Assembly (NCBI GenBank): GCA_963693365.1
Contig: CAVNZM010000004.1
Span: 4,526,001 to 4,590,000, forward strand
Length of the DNA stretch: 64,000 bases
Origin: Amoebidium appalachense
Lineage: Eukaryota; Ichthyosporea
Direction of reading: 5' to 3'
The notes under the pieces were generated by a model. The model saw only the letters and a program-made list of their open reading frames with translations. It was not told the DNA's origin and searched no databases. Position numbers and translations under genes: made by a program. Below, in pieces: positions 1 through 15,616 of this stretch (position 1 is its first letter; the number at the start of each line of letters is the position of its first letter).

Positions 1-1147
1 ATGTGTACGAAATATCCATTGACATCACACGATGTGCACGTTTACTCTTAAACGGTATTATATACCCGAGTATAGTGCTGCTGGGGCAGATCTCACGGGC
101 CGGCTGGCCTTTCACTCCCTGCCCAACCCACCACATCTTATGTGGTACAACCCACCACATCTTCTTATGTGGTACAACCCACCACACCTTATGTGATATC
201 AATGACAAACACAAATTCTACCTGTGGTTTTCAGCTCGCAAGCAGTGAAGGTTTGGTTTACACGGTCTATATATTGTGGGAAACGGTGGGAGCACAGCCT
301 CTCGTGTGCGCGTGTGGCGAGCTACATATACACCCACGAGCACACGCCCGGACACCTCAAGAAGTAGAAGTACGCATAGTATACATACACTGTGATACAC
401 GGCTGCTATTCACAGTGCCATACACACGGTCCACTCAAGGCTGCCGTGTGCACTCAGTATTCATAATGTGCGTGTGGAGCGAGCAGCAAGCACGAACACC
501 AGAGGGGGATCGAAGGGGAAGAAGAGGAGACACTGTTGCCAAAAGTGTGCTAGTTGCCTGGTAAATGTGTCACAGGGGTAGAGAGTCCGATGGAGGGAAA
601 AGCATGCAGAGGCTGGGGCCCGGGGACCATAAAGCCAAGAAGAGCAACAGCTCACTAGGTTTTTTCACACACGTAGACTTGAAAAACGTCAGTTGCCATA
701 TATTATTCAGTAGGGAAGCCCACCCGGCGCAGCAGCCATCTACCGTTGGTTTCTGCAGCTCCCGGGGCTGCACGAGCGTCAAATAAAGTTCCCTCACATA
801 CTTACATCTTCTACGTTACTTCTAGATAAATAAAGCTTTCATAAAAAACAGAAACCTGCTACACTCATTGTAGTACTGCTATTGCTTATATCTGTGCGGT
901 GCCAGGAGAGGAAGGCCAAATACGGAAAAGGTAAAAAGGGTCGTGACGTTTTGGTACCCGAGCAGTTCTTCATACGTTCCTGCGTTACAGTTCTATGAGC
1001 GTTAAATTTCGAAGTTACAGGAAACACATGGTTTGATCCAAAAACAAAAAAACACGACTTCGCATGCCTGCTGTTAAAAAAGGCGCTCACAGACGCCACA
1101 CTAAGTTTAGTTTTGCCGTCTGCTCAACACAGCGCCGGCGCCTCAGC
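1..1147. other. non-coding flank, no supported gene
   Basis: I see no exon with credible codon content or splice sites here. The only structured part is a short tandem repeat near 123-195, listed separately. Short open frames exist on both strands but look random. Confidence 0.5.
123..195. repeat. short tandem repeat with internal hairpin
   Basis: About three copies of a 24-27 base unit. Each contains ACCACAT, a short spacer and ATGTGGT, so every unit can fold on itself. Confidence 0.7.
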
Positions 1148-1459
1148 TCAGAAATCGTGCCCGAACAGGGATTGCTCCTTGGCGAAATACTCAGACTTCA
1201 TATATGACGGCGTCGGGGCAGGCCTCATTTTCAAGCCGTCTCTCTCCACTGGTGCTGGTTTTGTCGGTGCCTTTGCCTCCACTTTGACCTGTGTCCGTGC
1301 TGGCGCTGTTGCCTTGAAGGCAGCTTCAGAGTCCTGGACGACATCCTTGCCGGTCAGTCGCTTGAAAATCGAAAAAGAAAGAGGCCGCCGTGCGATGGTC
1401 TCAACCGTGTGTCTGCGGCAGAGGCGCGCGGTAGTCTGGCAGGCGTACGAGGAAATCAT
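1148..1459 (-). CDS. small protein with mitochondrial-type presequence, unknown function
   Basis: A single open frame of 103 codons starting at the ATG at 1459. The frame is open two codons further to a TTG, but that is not a credible start. The N-terminus (MISSYACQTTARLCRRH) has Arg, Ser and Thr but no acidic residues in its first 20, as in mitochondrial presequences. The middle is rich in Ala, Pro, Lys and Val (about residues 45-75). The tail is aromatic and charged and ends SLFGHDF. I do not recognise the family. It could be a small mitochondrial ribosomal or respiratory-complex subunit, which is inference from the presequence only. The opposite strand is also open over this stretch (1113-1499), which lowers confidence. 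Confidence 0.45.
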   Translation of the reverse strand: MISSYACQTTARLCRRHTVETIARRPLSFSIFKRLTGKDVVQDSEAAFKATAPARTQVKVEAKAPTKPAPVERDGLKMRPAPTPSYMKSEYFAKEQSLFGHDF

Positions 1460-2063
1460 TTTCAAAAGTTTGGAAGACCTATGTGCCGGCTTATGCTAAA
1501 CGGAACGATGTGATGGAAGCCGACTTGTTGCCGTAGAGGGAATAATCAACCACGAGGGATAAAAACCGGGTGAACCTTTTGCTGATGTGTATAAAACAAC
1601 CGTACTCAAGGGCTGCTACAGGTTTAGTGGAGAAACGTAACGATGTATATTTTGAAATCCCAGCACTTCCTTCTTGCACAATCTTCGCAAAACTTTGCAA
1701 AAAAAGCCGTCTGCTTCAGCGGCTGAGGTTGTTTTTATATCAGCCGGAGCCGCTCATTTGCCAATCCGCCGATCAAAAAAATGCTCCGTCTCATGGCAGG
1801 CGCATGATGCTTAGCGAATCAAATATAACAAATAAAAGTGAACTGGTGAACTGGCCAGTGCTCATTTCGGGTTAATAATCACAGACAACAGACATAGCTT
1901 GTTATTGCTTTAAATTTGGATTTTTTCATTAGTTAGCAAACCAAAATTAAAAAATATACTTATCACTTACCATTCATGTAGCCCTAGTTGCATATTGGCT
2001 ACATACTGTACAGGCCTAAATCTTTAGTCGGCTTGGCTTTCACTAAGTGACAGGAACTTCAAT
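1460..2063. other. AT-richer intergenic sequence before the gap
   Basis: No exon, tandem repeat or known element seen. Several short A/T-rich words and in-frame stops on all frames. Confidence 0.4.
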
Positions 2064-2563
2064 NNNNNNNNNNNNNNNNNNNNNNNNNNNNNNNNNNNNN
2101 NNNNNNNNNNNNNNNNNNNNNNNNNNNNNNNNNNNNNNNNNNNNNNNNNNNNNNNNNNNNNNNNNNNNNNNNNNNNNNNNNNNNNNNNNNNNNNNNNNNN
2201 NNNNNNNNNNNNNNNNNNNNNNNNNNNNNNNNNNNNNNNNNNNNNNNNNNNNNNNNNNNNNNNNNNNNNNNNNNNNNNNNNNNNNNNNNNNNNNNNNNNN
2301 NNNNNNNNNNNNNNNNNNNNNNNNNNNNNNNNNNNNNNNNNNNNNNNNNNNNNNNNNNNNNNNNNNNNNNNNNNNNNNNNNNNNNNNNNNNNNNNNNNNN
2401 NNNNNNNNNNNNNNNNNNNNNNNNNNNNNNNNNNNNNNNNNNNNNNNNNNNNNNNNNNNNNNNNNNNNNNNNNNNNNNNNNNNNNNNNNNNNNNNNNNNN
2501 NNNNNNNNNNNNNNNNNNNNNNNNNNNNNNNNNNNNNNNNNNNNNNNNNNNNNNNNNNNNNNN
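2064..2563. other. assembly gap of 500 N
   Basis: Exactly 500 consecutive N, a conventional gap size, so the true distance is unknown. Open frames crossing it are artefacts. Confidence 1.
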
Positions 2564-2639
2564 AGATTTCTGAAAATGAACACCGTGGGAGACACCGTGG
2601 GCAGATATGATACCTAATTTACCCCAAACGTACGCATAG

Positions 2640-2752
2640 AAAGGCATGTGCGTTGGATTTCACGGCGTAGAAAGGCATGTGCGTTGGATTTCACGGCATT
2701 TAAAGGGGAAAGATGGATTTCACGGCATTTGAAGGGGAAAGATCATAAGGGG
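2640..2752. repeat. short direct repeats upstream of the first plus-strand gene
   Basis: Two adjacent copies of a roughly 28-base unit containing GCATGTGCGTTGGATTTCAC, then two copies of a unit containing GGATTTCACGGCATTT followed by AAGGGGAAAGAT. They share the core GGATTTCACGGC and lie 230-330 bases upstream of the proposed start at 2973. Confidence 0.7.
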
Positions 2753-2972
2753 CACACGCTGGGAACCTTTTTCTAAAGTTCACGACGACTCCTTTCCCTA
2801 TCTGTTTGCTGTCCCTTGGAAAAAGCTCCTTGAGACCTCTTTTCTATTTTCGAGTCTCTCTTCGGGCAATTTTTGTCGGTGCCGTCCAGCACCCTCAAGG
2901 TGAAGAGATTTTCTACCAATTTAGTTAGGTGCCACTGAGGGGACTTAAGCGCTTAATGTCGGCTTTTGAAAT

Positions 2973-7755
<4,783 letters not shown>

Positions 7756-7801
7756 CCCACATCCACCCGGCCACGCATTTTTTGATCGATTGATAACTAA
7801 A

Positions 7802-7836
<35 letters not shown>

Positions 7837-8013
7837 TCCCCCTCCGGCATCATGTACGTATACGTCTACACATTCACGCCACTCACATCGTTACTGGTTT
7901 CCACCCACCATTTTCCGCCTTTTCTTTCTCTAAAGATTATTTTCAACGTTCATGATCTGAAAGCCTATTGTGGTTATCTGATACTGCACGAATGGACATC
8001 TGCTGGTCAGATT

Positions 8014-8123
8014 CGACACACCATTGTCTTTTGCCATTTATTCACCCTCGTTATATTAATTATTTTTTAATGTGCGACACACAACTGTCTTTTGCCATTT
8101 ATTCACCCTCGTTATGTTAATTT
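8014..8123. repeat. tandem direct repeat in the 3' untranslated region
   Basis: Two copies of about 48 bases, 61 bases apart, sharing TCTTTTGCCATTTATTCACC and then CTCGTTAT. They lie between the stop at 7755 and the AATAAA at 8408. Confidence 0.85.
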
Positions 8124-8407
8124 TTATTTTTTTAAAGTAGTTGTTGTTACTATATCTTTGTTCGTACACGTCAGCACCTTGCCCTTGCATGTATTTGCCG
8201 GACCAGTAGTTAGCTTAAGTATTTATTTTGTTATCTTTTCCAAACCCTAAATATACGGGTGTGTAGATAGTCATTTATACGGCATTAGAAAACCGCAAAG
8301 TTGTGCGCGCGTACATGTGTGATAAGACAAATCTGGCAACAGTACTCACCGTATCTATGATGTACATGTTAGCTAATGCGTAATGACCTAGGAATATATA
8401 TTCAGAC

Positions 8408-8413
8408 AATAAA
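8408..8413 (+). terminator. polyadenylation signal AATAAA
   Basis: Canonical AATAAA about 650 bases after the stop codon of the 2973-7755 gene, in the correct strand. Confidence 0.55.
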
Positions 8414-8472
8414 GTGTATATGTTAACAAAGAAACCAAATTACAGCGACCCCCCCCCCCCCCTTCCCCTCCC

Positions 8473-8525
<53 letters not shown>

Positions 8526-8706
8526 ACGGACATACCAACAGAAATACACAGACAAATACACAAGCAAGCAGGGGAAGTTTCCTTCACAAATCCCATTCCT
8601 TCTAGTCTCCCCACCCTTTGTGCAGATGGTATTGTGAGTGCCTCGAACCAAAATGGCAACATGTTACATGTGCATGCTACCGCAAGAAACCCCATATATT
8701 GAAAGT

Positions 8707-8959
8707 TCAATCGTCTTCAAATTCTGACGCTGAGTAATCAGAGACATCTGATTCGTGCTCCTCTCCTGATCCGGCACTCGTTACGTCGCTCCGTGAATCG
8801 GTAGATATGGTGGTGGGTGTTGCTGCTTCGTTTTCTTCGCTGAGTTCACGGTCAGGGGTAGATGGTAGGTGGTGGAGAGAGTCTGGGGTGGGTGGGCTGA
8901 ATCCGGCCAGACCTGATGAGTGAGTGTGTAGGTTGGTGAGTGAGGGGGTGGGGTGGGAT

Positions 8960-8992
<33 letters not shown>

Positions 8993-9106
8993 TGAATGCG
9001 TCATAAAGTACGAAGTATACAAGAACAACGGATAACACGATGCAGAATGCAATCCATACATAACGAGTATGCATAAAAAGCAGAGCTCATCCTCAGGGGG
9101 AACCCA

Positions 9107-9141
<35 letters not shown>

Positions 9142-9304
9142 TGGATGGGTGTATGGGTGGGTGAGTGAGTGGGTAGGTGGGTGGGTGGGTGGGTGGGTGC
9201 CGGGGTGGGTGGGTGAGTGAGTGAGTGGGTGGGTGGATGATTGGTGGGTGGGTGGGTTGGTGGGTTGGGTGAATGGGTAGGTGCGCGAGTGTGTGTGCTT
9301 GTGG

Positions 9305-9339
<35 letters not shown>

Positions 9340-10685
9340 TGTGTGTGTGTGCGCGCGCGCACGCGCGCGTGTGCGCACGCGCACGTGGGTGTGTGCACCA
9401 CAGTGTGCCTGCGGATGTGTGTGTCTGTGTGTGTGTGTTCTTTTTCTTTCCTTCTTTCTTTCTTTCTTTCTTTCTTTTTTTTGGGGGGGGGGGGGGGGGG
9501 GGGAGGGGGGGGGGGGGGGGGAAGGGGGGGAGGAATAATATGTTCCAGCACAGAAGTATATGATATGTCTTAACACAGAACATTCATTACGGCAGGTGAA
9601 TTCGTTGTGGACTGAATAAAAAGACGGTTTGTTTAGGCAGAGGTGTAAATGTCACGGTAGAAAGAAATCCGCTCCTTTGTGCGTGTGTACCATATCGTGT
9701 GCAAAGGTTATTGAGAGTGGAAAGGAATGGGGGAATAGAGGAGGGGAAGGAAGGGTTGAAAGAGGAATCATATAAGGCCCAACGATAAACACAGCAGAGT
9801 GCCTGGGTTGGTTGTGTAGTGGTGTGTGGTACGTGCACGTCACGGTTGAGTGTGTGGCTGTGTGTGTGTCTATGTGTGCAAGCATGTGCGCGTGTGAAAA
9901 GAAGGAGGGGAGGGGGGCGTGTGGGTGGGAGAAAGGGGGGGGGGGAGGAAATTGTGGGGATAATGGGATAGCAATGGGTCCCCATCCCCTTCCCTCTTCC
10001 CATGCCGCCACGAACCATCCCACTCTCTTCCCACCCCCCACCCCACCTCCCACACCACCTCCCGTGCGCTCGGACACACACATAACCCTCCCCTCCCTTC
10101 GTCCTTGCACCTTTCTCCTCTCTCTGTGATATCCAACCCACCTAGCGCACACATGTGCCCACCCACCTCCCCTCATTGCCGCCTGCCTGTGCATCTCCAC
10201 CGTCCACAAGGCCTCCCTCCTGTCTGCCTCACAGTCCACCTCCACGTGCACCCCCCCTGCATGTTGCAGGCTGCCTGCACGTGCATGTGCCCATTGAGGG
10301 CGGACAGAGGGACGGGTGGAACGGGAGAGAGACGGGCGGGTGTAGGGGCTGCCACCTAGATGGCGTGTTTGCTGAGGTGACGGAGTGTGTTTGTTAGTAG
10401 GTATAACTGTTTTTGAGTTGTTTGAACCCCTCTTCCTCCCCCCCCCCCCCCCCCCTCCCTCCCCTCGCGCCCCCCCTCAACCTTCACTACCTCAGGCTGT
10501 GCCAATTCTTCCACAGCCCCTTCCAGGGCCACTAAAAACTCGAGTTCAAGCATGCAAACACACGTGAACACCCCCTTTCAATCAGAATTATCTTCACCCT
10601 CGGGCTACCATAGCTCATCCCCCCCACCCCCTCTCCCCCTCCCCCCTCCTTCCCGGAAAAAAAAGAAAAAAAAAAACGGAGAAAA

Positions 10686-10720
<35 letters not shown>

Positions 10721-10847
10721 TACATCTTACATACAGACACAAACACGTGGGTGGCACATAGGCACCCGGGTGAAAGATATGATATGGGGCGTGCAAGCAA
10801 GCATGGTTTTTTTTTTTTCTTTTTCTTTTTTCTTTTTTTTTAGAGGG

Positions 10848-10878
<31 letters not shown>

Positions 10879-11347
10879 AGACAACATACCCGCACCACAT
10901 ACTCAAATAGCCGTCTGGTCACTTGGTCTTGGACGTCCAAGTTCTCAACAAAAGATTCAAACGTATAGTTGGTGTGCTCCTAGGAGAGGGGTTGCATAAG
11001 TCAGCAAACGATGTTACACCATTCTTAACATCGTGACCCAGGGTTTAAGAGCAGTGTCTGCTACCAATACTGGCAGCCATCCGGGATACACAGAGCGGAG
11101 AGCACCAACGAAGAGTCAAAGCCTACCACACAACGTTTACAAGGTGATAAACAGCTATAATCACCCACACCAGTGTGAACATGGGAACACTAACAGTATA
11201 GTGGAAGCAAGCCTGGAAGCACTCCACTCTATACGCCTGCAACTCCATAATCTCATTTGCCTCCATACCGTTTCTTCTCGCATACCATGTCTCATCTCTA
11301 CATGCTCCCACAGCCACGGCGCCATCCCCCCTTCCTGTCCCCTCTCC

Positions 11348-11395
<48 letters not shown>

Positions 11396-11599
11396 CACAT
11401 ACACACACATACACCACTACCACCACAACTACTATCCTGTAAAGCAAGAAGAAACATCTCTTGGACGGCTGTGCAGAGATAAACCACCCACCTTTCCCCC
11501 CTGTGTTTCCTCTTGAATCTTAGCGCGCACTTCCTCAAACAAGCCCTTGAGCTTTCGACTCAGCTCCGCGTCAAACGCTGGTTCAGCCCACTTGCCCAT
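8707..11599 (-). CDS. multi-exon gene, unknown family, acidic C-terminal tail
   Basis: Four exons supported: 11492-11599, 10890-10979, about 10167-10274, and 8707-8912. Exon 1 starts MGKWAEPAFDAEL two bases after a 3' splice site, so a 5' untranslated exon lies upstream. It continues as a charged helix and ends at AAG/GTGGGT. Exon 2 (30 codons) joins it in phase 0. The third exon encodes a helical charged stretch including DCEADRREALWTVEM and ends in the phase the last exon needs. The last exon starts LAGFSPPTPDSLHHL and runs into a Ser/Glu/Asp tail ending YSASEFEDD. The link between exons 2 and 3 is not resolved: a candidate at about 10497-10546 fits one side only. Several homopolymers there could hide an indel. 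I do not recognise the protein; the helices and acidic tail suggest a soluble interaction protein (inference). Confidence 0.6.
8991..9108 (-). mobile_element. C-tailed dispersed element, copy A (3' part)
   Basis: Read on the minus strand it carries the shared words GAGCTCTGCTTTTTATGCAT and ATACTTCGTACTTTATGACG and ends in a C-run. It lies in the last intron of the 8707-11599 gene, sense to it, with the acceptor at 8913 about 50 bases beyond the C-run. Confidence 0.75.
9110..9531. repeat. G-runs, (TGGG)n, (TG)n and (TTTC)n cluster
   Basis: In order: a G-run of about 30, a (TGGG)n-like tract to about 9290, (TG)n with GC blocks to about 9440, (TTTC)n to 9480 and another G-run. All intronic in the minus-strand gene. 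Confidence 0.9.
10803..10879. repeat. T-rich tract followed by G-run
   Basis: On the minus (gene-sense) strand this is a C-run followed by an A-rich run, a junction type repeated many times in the window. It starts about 10 bases after the donor at 10890/10889. Confidence 0.85.
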
Positions 11600-11959
11600 C
11601 GCTGAAATGAGAAGGAAGCAAGGGAAGAGAAAACAGGCTAAAAACAGGCTAAGATTTATATCTGGGAAAATCTGTAGACGAGTGAGGAGAAGTACCGAGA
11701 ACAGCGCGTGTACAGAAGGGCCTTACGATTTCATAGTAGTATGAGTATGAAAAACGAGTTGTACATGCTCCTCACCCCTCTCCAAACCAGGTAAGCACAA
11801 AATTTCGTAACCCTCGCCCCGCACAAATGCTTCACCTGCCCGCTCGTTTTTACGGTTGACTCACAGAAGAAAACTTTGAACTTCACTGAGAATAACTTCG
11901 CTGAGACTGAGTTGTTTTCAAAGCCTGGGCTGTCATAGGAGGCGTTGGTTGTTTTTTTC

Positions 11960-12081
11960 TACGAAGGAGAGACTATGATCCTATCTCCTGACTTCCAAAC
12001 TGACCGACACCGCGGTCTGTATTTGCCGGGAAAATCAAGTGTCGGGATATCCGCCAATCCGGATATTCATTCCGACCGTAC
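11960..12081 (+). repeat. dispersed repeat, copy 1, with CCAAT-loop palindrome
   Basis: Shares ACGAAGGAGAGACTATGATC, then a CTGACCGACAC block, and ends with a short palindrome ATATCCG-CCAATC-CGGATAT. Shorter than copy 2 by an internal deletion. Confidence 0.8.
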
Positions 12082-13109
12082 ATCCCCCCGGGAGAAAGCT
12101 TCGTCCCTGAAGCTTACCGGAGAGATGATGTTGTGTTGCCTTTTTTTTTTTTTTGGCATGTGTGCTTTTGTGCACTTAGTATTCTTACTGTTGCAACTAA
12201 ATCTGTTCAATGCAATGAGAGTGCCAGTGCAGTTTTTGTACAGGGAGTCGCACTGTTCCCTGGGTTTCGAGGAGGGAGACACTCTCAGAAAACTCCTCGG
12301 GGCCTTTTACATTTCCTTAGCCCCCATGTGTGCTTTTGTGCACGGACAAACCCTATGGTTACTAGCTCAGCTAGCCACCAGAGAGCGGGTGTGTATGCGA
12401 TTTTATGGCTTGTCTCTTGTATGACTCATTCCATGTGTTGTGTCCGTGGTAATGGCTGACTGGTTGCAGGCAGGCATGTGGAACGGACATTTGTGCTTTC
12501 AGTGAAGCAGTGCACGAGAATTTATGCGTGCAGTGGTTGTTGCGTTTGCACCCAACACCTTACACGTTGCGCCTTTACATTTGCATCGTTAAGTCATTGG
12601 AAGTTGTACGTTGTGTTTGTGCATACTGCGAGGCGCCATTTGGGCGTCCTTCACAGCTGCGTAACGATTTGTGCGTTTGTAAGACTTCTTTTGCCTTTTC
12701 AACGCTCGTGCAAGTACGTTTCATGCAAAGCATCAGTTGTTCACGCAACAACACAATGTGCTGGTATGGTTTTGTATGCAGTCATTGTAAAGATCATCAA
12801 CCAGCGATTTTCGTTTTTGCATGTGCATGTGTCTCATGCGTGACCGTGCTGTATAACGTTATGCAGTTATTGCAGTGGGCCGTGTGTAGTGGAATGGTCA
12901 GTAAGTGCCGAGTGTTGCACATGGCGCGTGGAGTAGCACAGAGATGGAGTGCCGTAGCTGTAACCATCTTGAAGTGCAGATCTTGAGGTTGTTGGGTGTG
13001 GAAGCGTTTCTTGACGTTCAATGTTGCTGGGCGGTGTGCCGTCACGTAGGGTGGGCGGGTGGGTAGTTGTTGGAGGTGCAGAAACTTTTCATTACTCTCT
13101 GGTTACCAT

Positions 13110-13261
13110 CTACGAAGGAGAGACTATGATCCCATCTCCTGACTTCAAGACTGACCGACACGGCGGTCTGTCCGATCCTTTATTTGCCGGGATATTCAAG
13201 AGTGTAGGGATATCCGCCAATCCGGATATTCATTCCGACGGTCGACTCAGACTCGACCGTA
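13110..13261 (+). repeat. dispersed repeat, copy 2, with CCAAT-loop palindrome
   Basis: Direct copy of 11960-12081, about 1.15 kb downstream, with the same palindrome retained and some extra internal bases. It ends about 590 bases upstream of the hydrolase start. Confidence 0.8.
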
Positions 13262-13679
13262 CATTTTGCTTTTTGGCGCAAAACAACCACGCGCGATGAT
13301 TGGACAACTTTGCGCGCCACAATTACAGCATTCGATTGGTTGCCTTTGCACATTTCTCGTTGTCCAATAGGGTTTTGATAAACTTTAAATCTGTTTCTAT
13401 TGGCTCGATAATGAGCCCAAAAAATTCCAAAGCCAGCACTGGGCACTGGCCCAGTGGGCCAGCAGGTGGGCTGAGGTGGCGTCTTTCATAACTTTAACAG
13501 GGATGGGGCAAAAGACAAAGAGTCAAAATATATCATTTCATTTTATATCTTCCCAAAAAAATTCATGGTGGCTTTTATTTTCTCTTTCTCTGGGCTTTGT
13601 AGAGAGACGTCACGAATCCTGCTTACATCATCAGATTCAGAAGTTCAGATGACAAGAATTTGGTGATCCTTCTCGTTGA

Positions 13680-13719
13680 CCAATCATAGCGATTCGCTGT
13701 CGCACTGAAAACTATATAA
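13680..13719 (+). promoter_or_regulatory. core promoter: CCAAT and TATATAA
   Basis: CCAAT at 13680-13684 and TATATAA at 13713-13719, about 135 bases before the ATG at 13853 of the hydrolase gene. Confidence 0.6.
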
Positions 13720-13852
13720 TGCGCTTGGGCCCGCTCGGTCCAACCACAGTCAGTCTCAACGCAAGGTTGCTTTCTTACATAGGTACATCCACAAAAACAA
13801 AACGCAGATCGCACAATCAAAACCACATCGAAAAGTGTGACATCTTCCAAAT

Positions 13853-15283
13853 ATGTATCACTCCAGCATGCACAGACTTCCCCTCGTGGTGCTGGCAGCA
13901 GCCAGTGCGCATGCATGCAGTGATGTCTTGCTCCGCCATCGCGTTTCCTCTTTCGGCCAGGCCGTTTCAGCCCGCACAATGGACTGGGGGATTCCTGACC
14001 TCGACTTCAAGCTCCAGTCGTTTGGACGCGGCCACGACATCTGGGTGGACATGAAGCCCAAGGGCTGCGAGGATTGCCCCCTCACCCCCGTGTCTGCAAA
14101 ATACGGGGCCGTATTTATCAACGCCCTGAATGAAGAAGTCGTCGTGGATGGCATGAACGAGGCAGGCCTCTCCATAGGAACGCTTGCCCACCGAATCGCC
14201 AAGTACCCCATGTACACTCCGGCCGACCCTCGTCCCATCATGCCGGTGTACAGCATGCCCGCCTACATTCTTGGCACATGTGCGGATGTCGACTGTGTGC
14301 GCAGGGAGATTGAACGGTGGCAGATAGTGGATGCCAATCACCCGGCCCTCAGTGCTCTCGGCGGTTCTTTGGGTCTCCACTGGGTTGTGCACGATGTCAA
14401 TGGCCGCACTTTGAACGTCGAATTTGTGCCCAACGAGGCAAGCGCCCTGGCACCCAAGTGCTTTGCTCGTAACGTGACCACAAGGCCCGAAGCCGGAGCA
14501 CGCATTTGCGTCTATGACAACGAGCCTGCCGTCTTCACCAACAACCCGTTCTGGGAGCAGCAGCTGCAGCAAGCAAACAGCCGGCTCAATACCACAAACA
14601 TTTCCGCCGTGGTAGATGCCCCACGGGAGGTCTTGCAGAAGGCACAGTCCGAAGCGGGGTCTTTCGAGTCTCCCGACCGCTTTGTGCATCTTGTGGTGCT
14701 GCAGGAGACCGCGCGGCGGGCTGGCAACCAGTGGCTGAACTGGACGGGCAGTGCCTTTGAAAAGTCGGCTGCAGGTAAAACCCCTTCCTTCGTCAACCCA
14801 GACAGAAATGTCGATGCCGTGGCCGAGGCGCAGCTCATGATTGGGCGGGTCAGCCGCGCCATGGGCGGCTACGACTTCGACACGTACCGCGGCACCACGT
14901 GGTGGACCGTTGTGCGCGACCACACCAGCAGAAAGTACTACTACCGCCTGACTGCCCGGCCCAACCTCATCGAGATCGACCTTAATGATTTGGCCCTCGA
15001 TGACGACGACCGTACTCGGCCCTCCGTGCCCATGACCACCGACATGCACCTGCCCTTTGCCGCCAAGGGCCACTATGCACTTCTTGCACAGCCAACCCCT
15101 GCACCCTCTGTCGGTGCAGCATCAACACCATCAGGCTTCGAGTGGGTGACCCTCGGGCTGCTTGTGGCCAATCTGGTGGTTGTGCTGCTTGTTGCTGCGG
15201 TCGTTGGGTCGAAGGTGGTGAGGGCCAGGAGAGGAATGAGGGCTGACAATGCTGCCAGCGATATCAGCACCATCAAGGCGTGA
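13853..15283 (+). CDS. choloylglycine hydrolase / penicillin acylase family enzyme, membrane-anchored
   Basis: Single exon, 476 residues. An N-terminal signal peptide ends ...SAHA, and the next residue is Cys22, the expected N-terminal nucleophile of this Ntn-hydrolase family after signal cleavage. Family landmarks follow: R41-T-M-D44-W, and G100-M-N102-E-x-G-L, where Asn and Asp line the active site in known members. The family cleaves linear amide bonds (bile salts, penicillin V, N-acyl amides). The substrate here cannot be read from sequence. Unlike bacterial members it carries a Pro/Ala/Ser linker and a transmembrane helix at about residues 431-455 with a basic then Ser/Asp cytosolic tail, predicting a type I surface or lysosomal enzyme. 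The absence of introns among intron-rich neighbours could mean retroposition or transfer; I cannot tell. A second ATG at codon 6 would leave the signal peptide intact. Signal AATAAA at 15611. Confidence 0.9.
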   Translation: MYHSSMHRLPLVVLAAASAHACSDVLLRHRVSSFGQAVSARTMDWGIPDLDFKLQSFGRGHDIWVDMKPKGCEDCPLTPVSAKYGAVFINALNEEVVVDGMNEAGLSIGTLAHRIAKYPMYTPADPRPIMPVYSMPAYILGTCADVDCVRREIERWQIVDANHPALSALGGSLGLHWVVHDVNGRTLNVEFVPNEASALAPKCFARNVTTRPEAGARICVYDNEPAVFTNNPFWEQQLQQANSRLNTTNISAVVDAPREVLQKAQSEAGSFESPDRFVHLVVLQETARRAGNQWLNWTGSAFEKSAAGKTPSFVNPDRNVDAVAEAQLMIGRVSRAMGGYDFDTYRGTTWWTVVRDHTSRKYYYRLTARPNLIEIDLNDLALDDDDRTRPSVPMTTDMHLPFAAKGHYALLAQPTPAPSVGAASTPSGFEWVTLGLLVANLVVVLLVAAVVGSKVVRARRGMRADNAASDISTIKA

Positions 15284-15610
15284 TTGGCAATAATGCGGTT
15301 TGGGAAATGTTGTCATATAGCAATCACCTAGTAGAGGAGTCCCTCCTAGTAATACCGTAGTGATTCAATTCTTTAAATTTTAAGCTTTTACGAAGTCCCA
15401 GTACTAGTACATATATACATTCAATTGTGCGTCTAGCTCTTCAATTGTGCGTCTAGCTCTATAGGCAAATGATGGCCCCCTGTGGACATTGCACATTGCA
15501 ATTTCCAGTTGTATTAAGATAGAATTCGAAGCTGTGATATTTATTCGGATTATGGTGACTATAAACCTCCCGTAGATCATGATCATGAATGCCATACACA
15601 ACTATTTGAA

Positions 15611-15616
15611 AATAAA
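15611..15616 (+). terminator. polyadenylation signal AATAAA
   Basis: AATAAA 328 bases after the hydrolase stop codon, in the sense strand. Confidence 0.55.

Larger units (their letters stand above)
7756..8706. other. 3' flank between convergent genes
   Basis: Probable 3' untranslated region of the 2973-7755 gene up to the AATAAA at 8408, a poly-C run (7803-7834), a direct repeat (8014-8123) and a C/CA repeat (8450-8522). The minus-strand gene's stop is at 8707, so the two genes converge here. Confidence 0.6.
11600..13852. other. intergenic region and promoter of the hydrolase gene
   Basis: No exon seen. Holds two copies of a dispersed repeat (11960-12081 and 13110-13261), a stretch from 12150 to 12840 with many short words of the form TTTGTGC or TTTGCAT, and the CCAAT and TATA elements before 13853. 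Confidence 0.55.

Noticed and set aside
2024-2647. Open frames of about 180-207 codons
   Set aside because: They run through the 500-N gap and have no sequence content.
9150-9290. Telomere-like (TGGG)n tract
   Set aside because: Irregular, interstitial and inside an intron, flanked by other microsatellites; no sign of a chromosome end.
10497-10546. Candidate exon of the 8707-11599 gene (reading FLVALEGAVEELAQPE)
   Set aside because: Phase fits exon 2 but not the following supported exon, and the acceptor lacks a pyrimidine tract; left out of the gene model.
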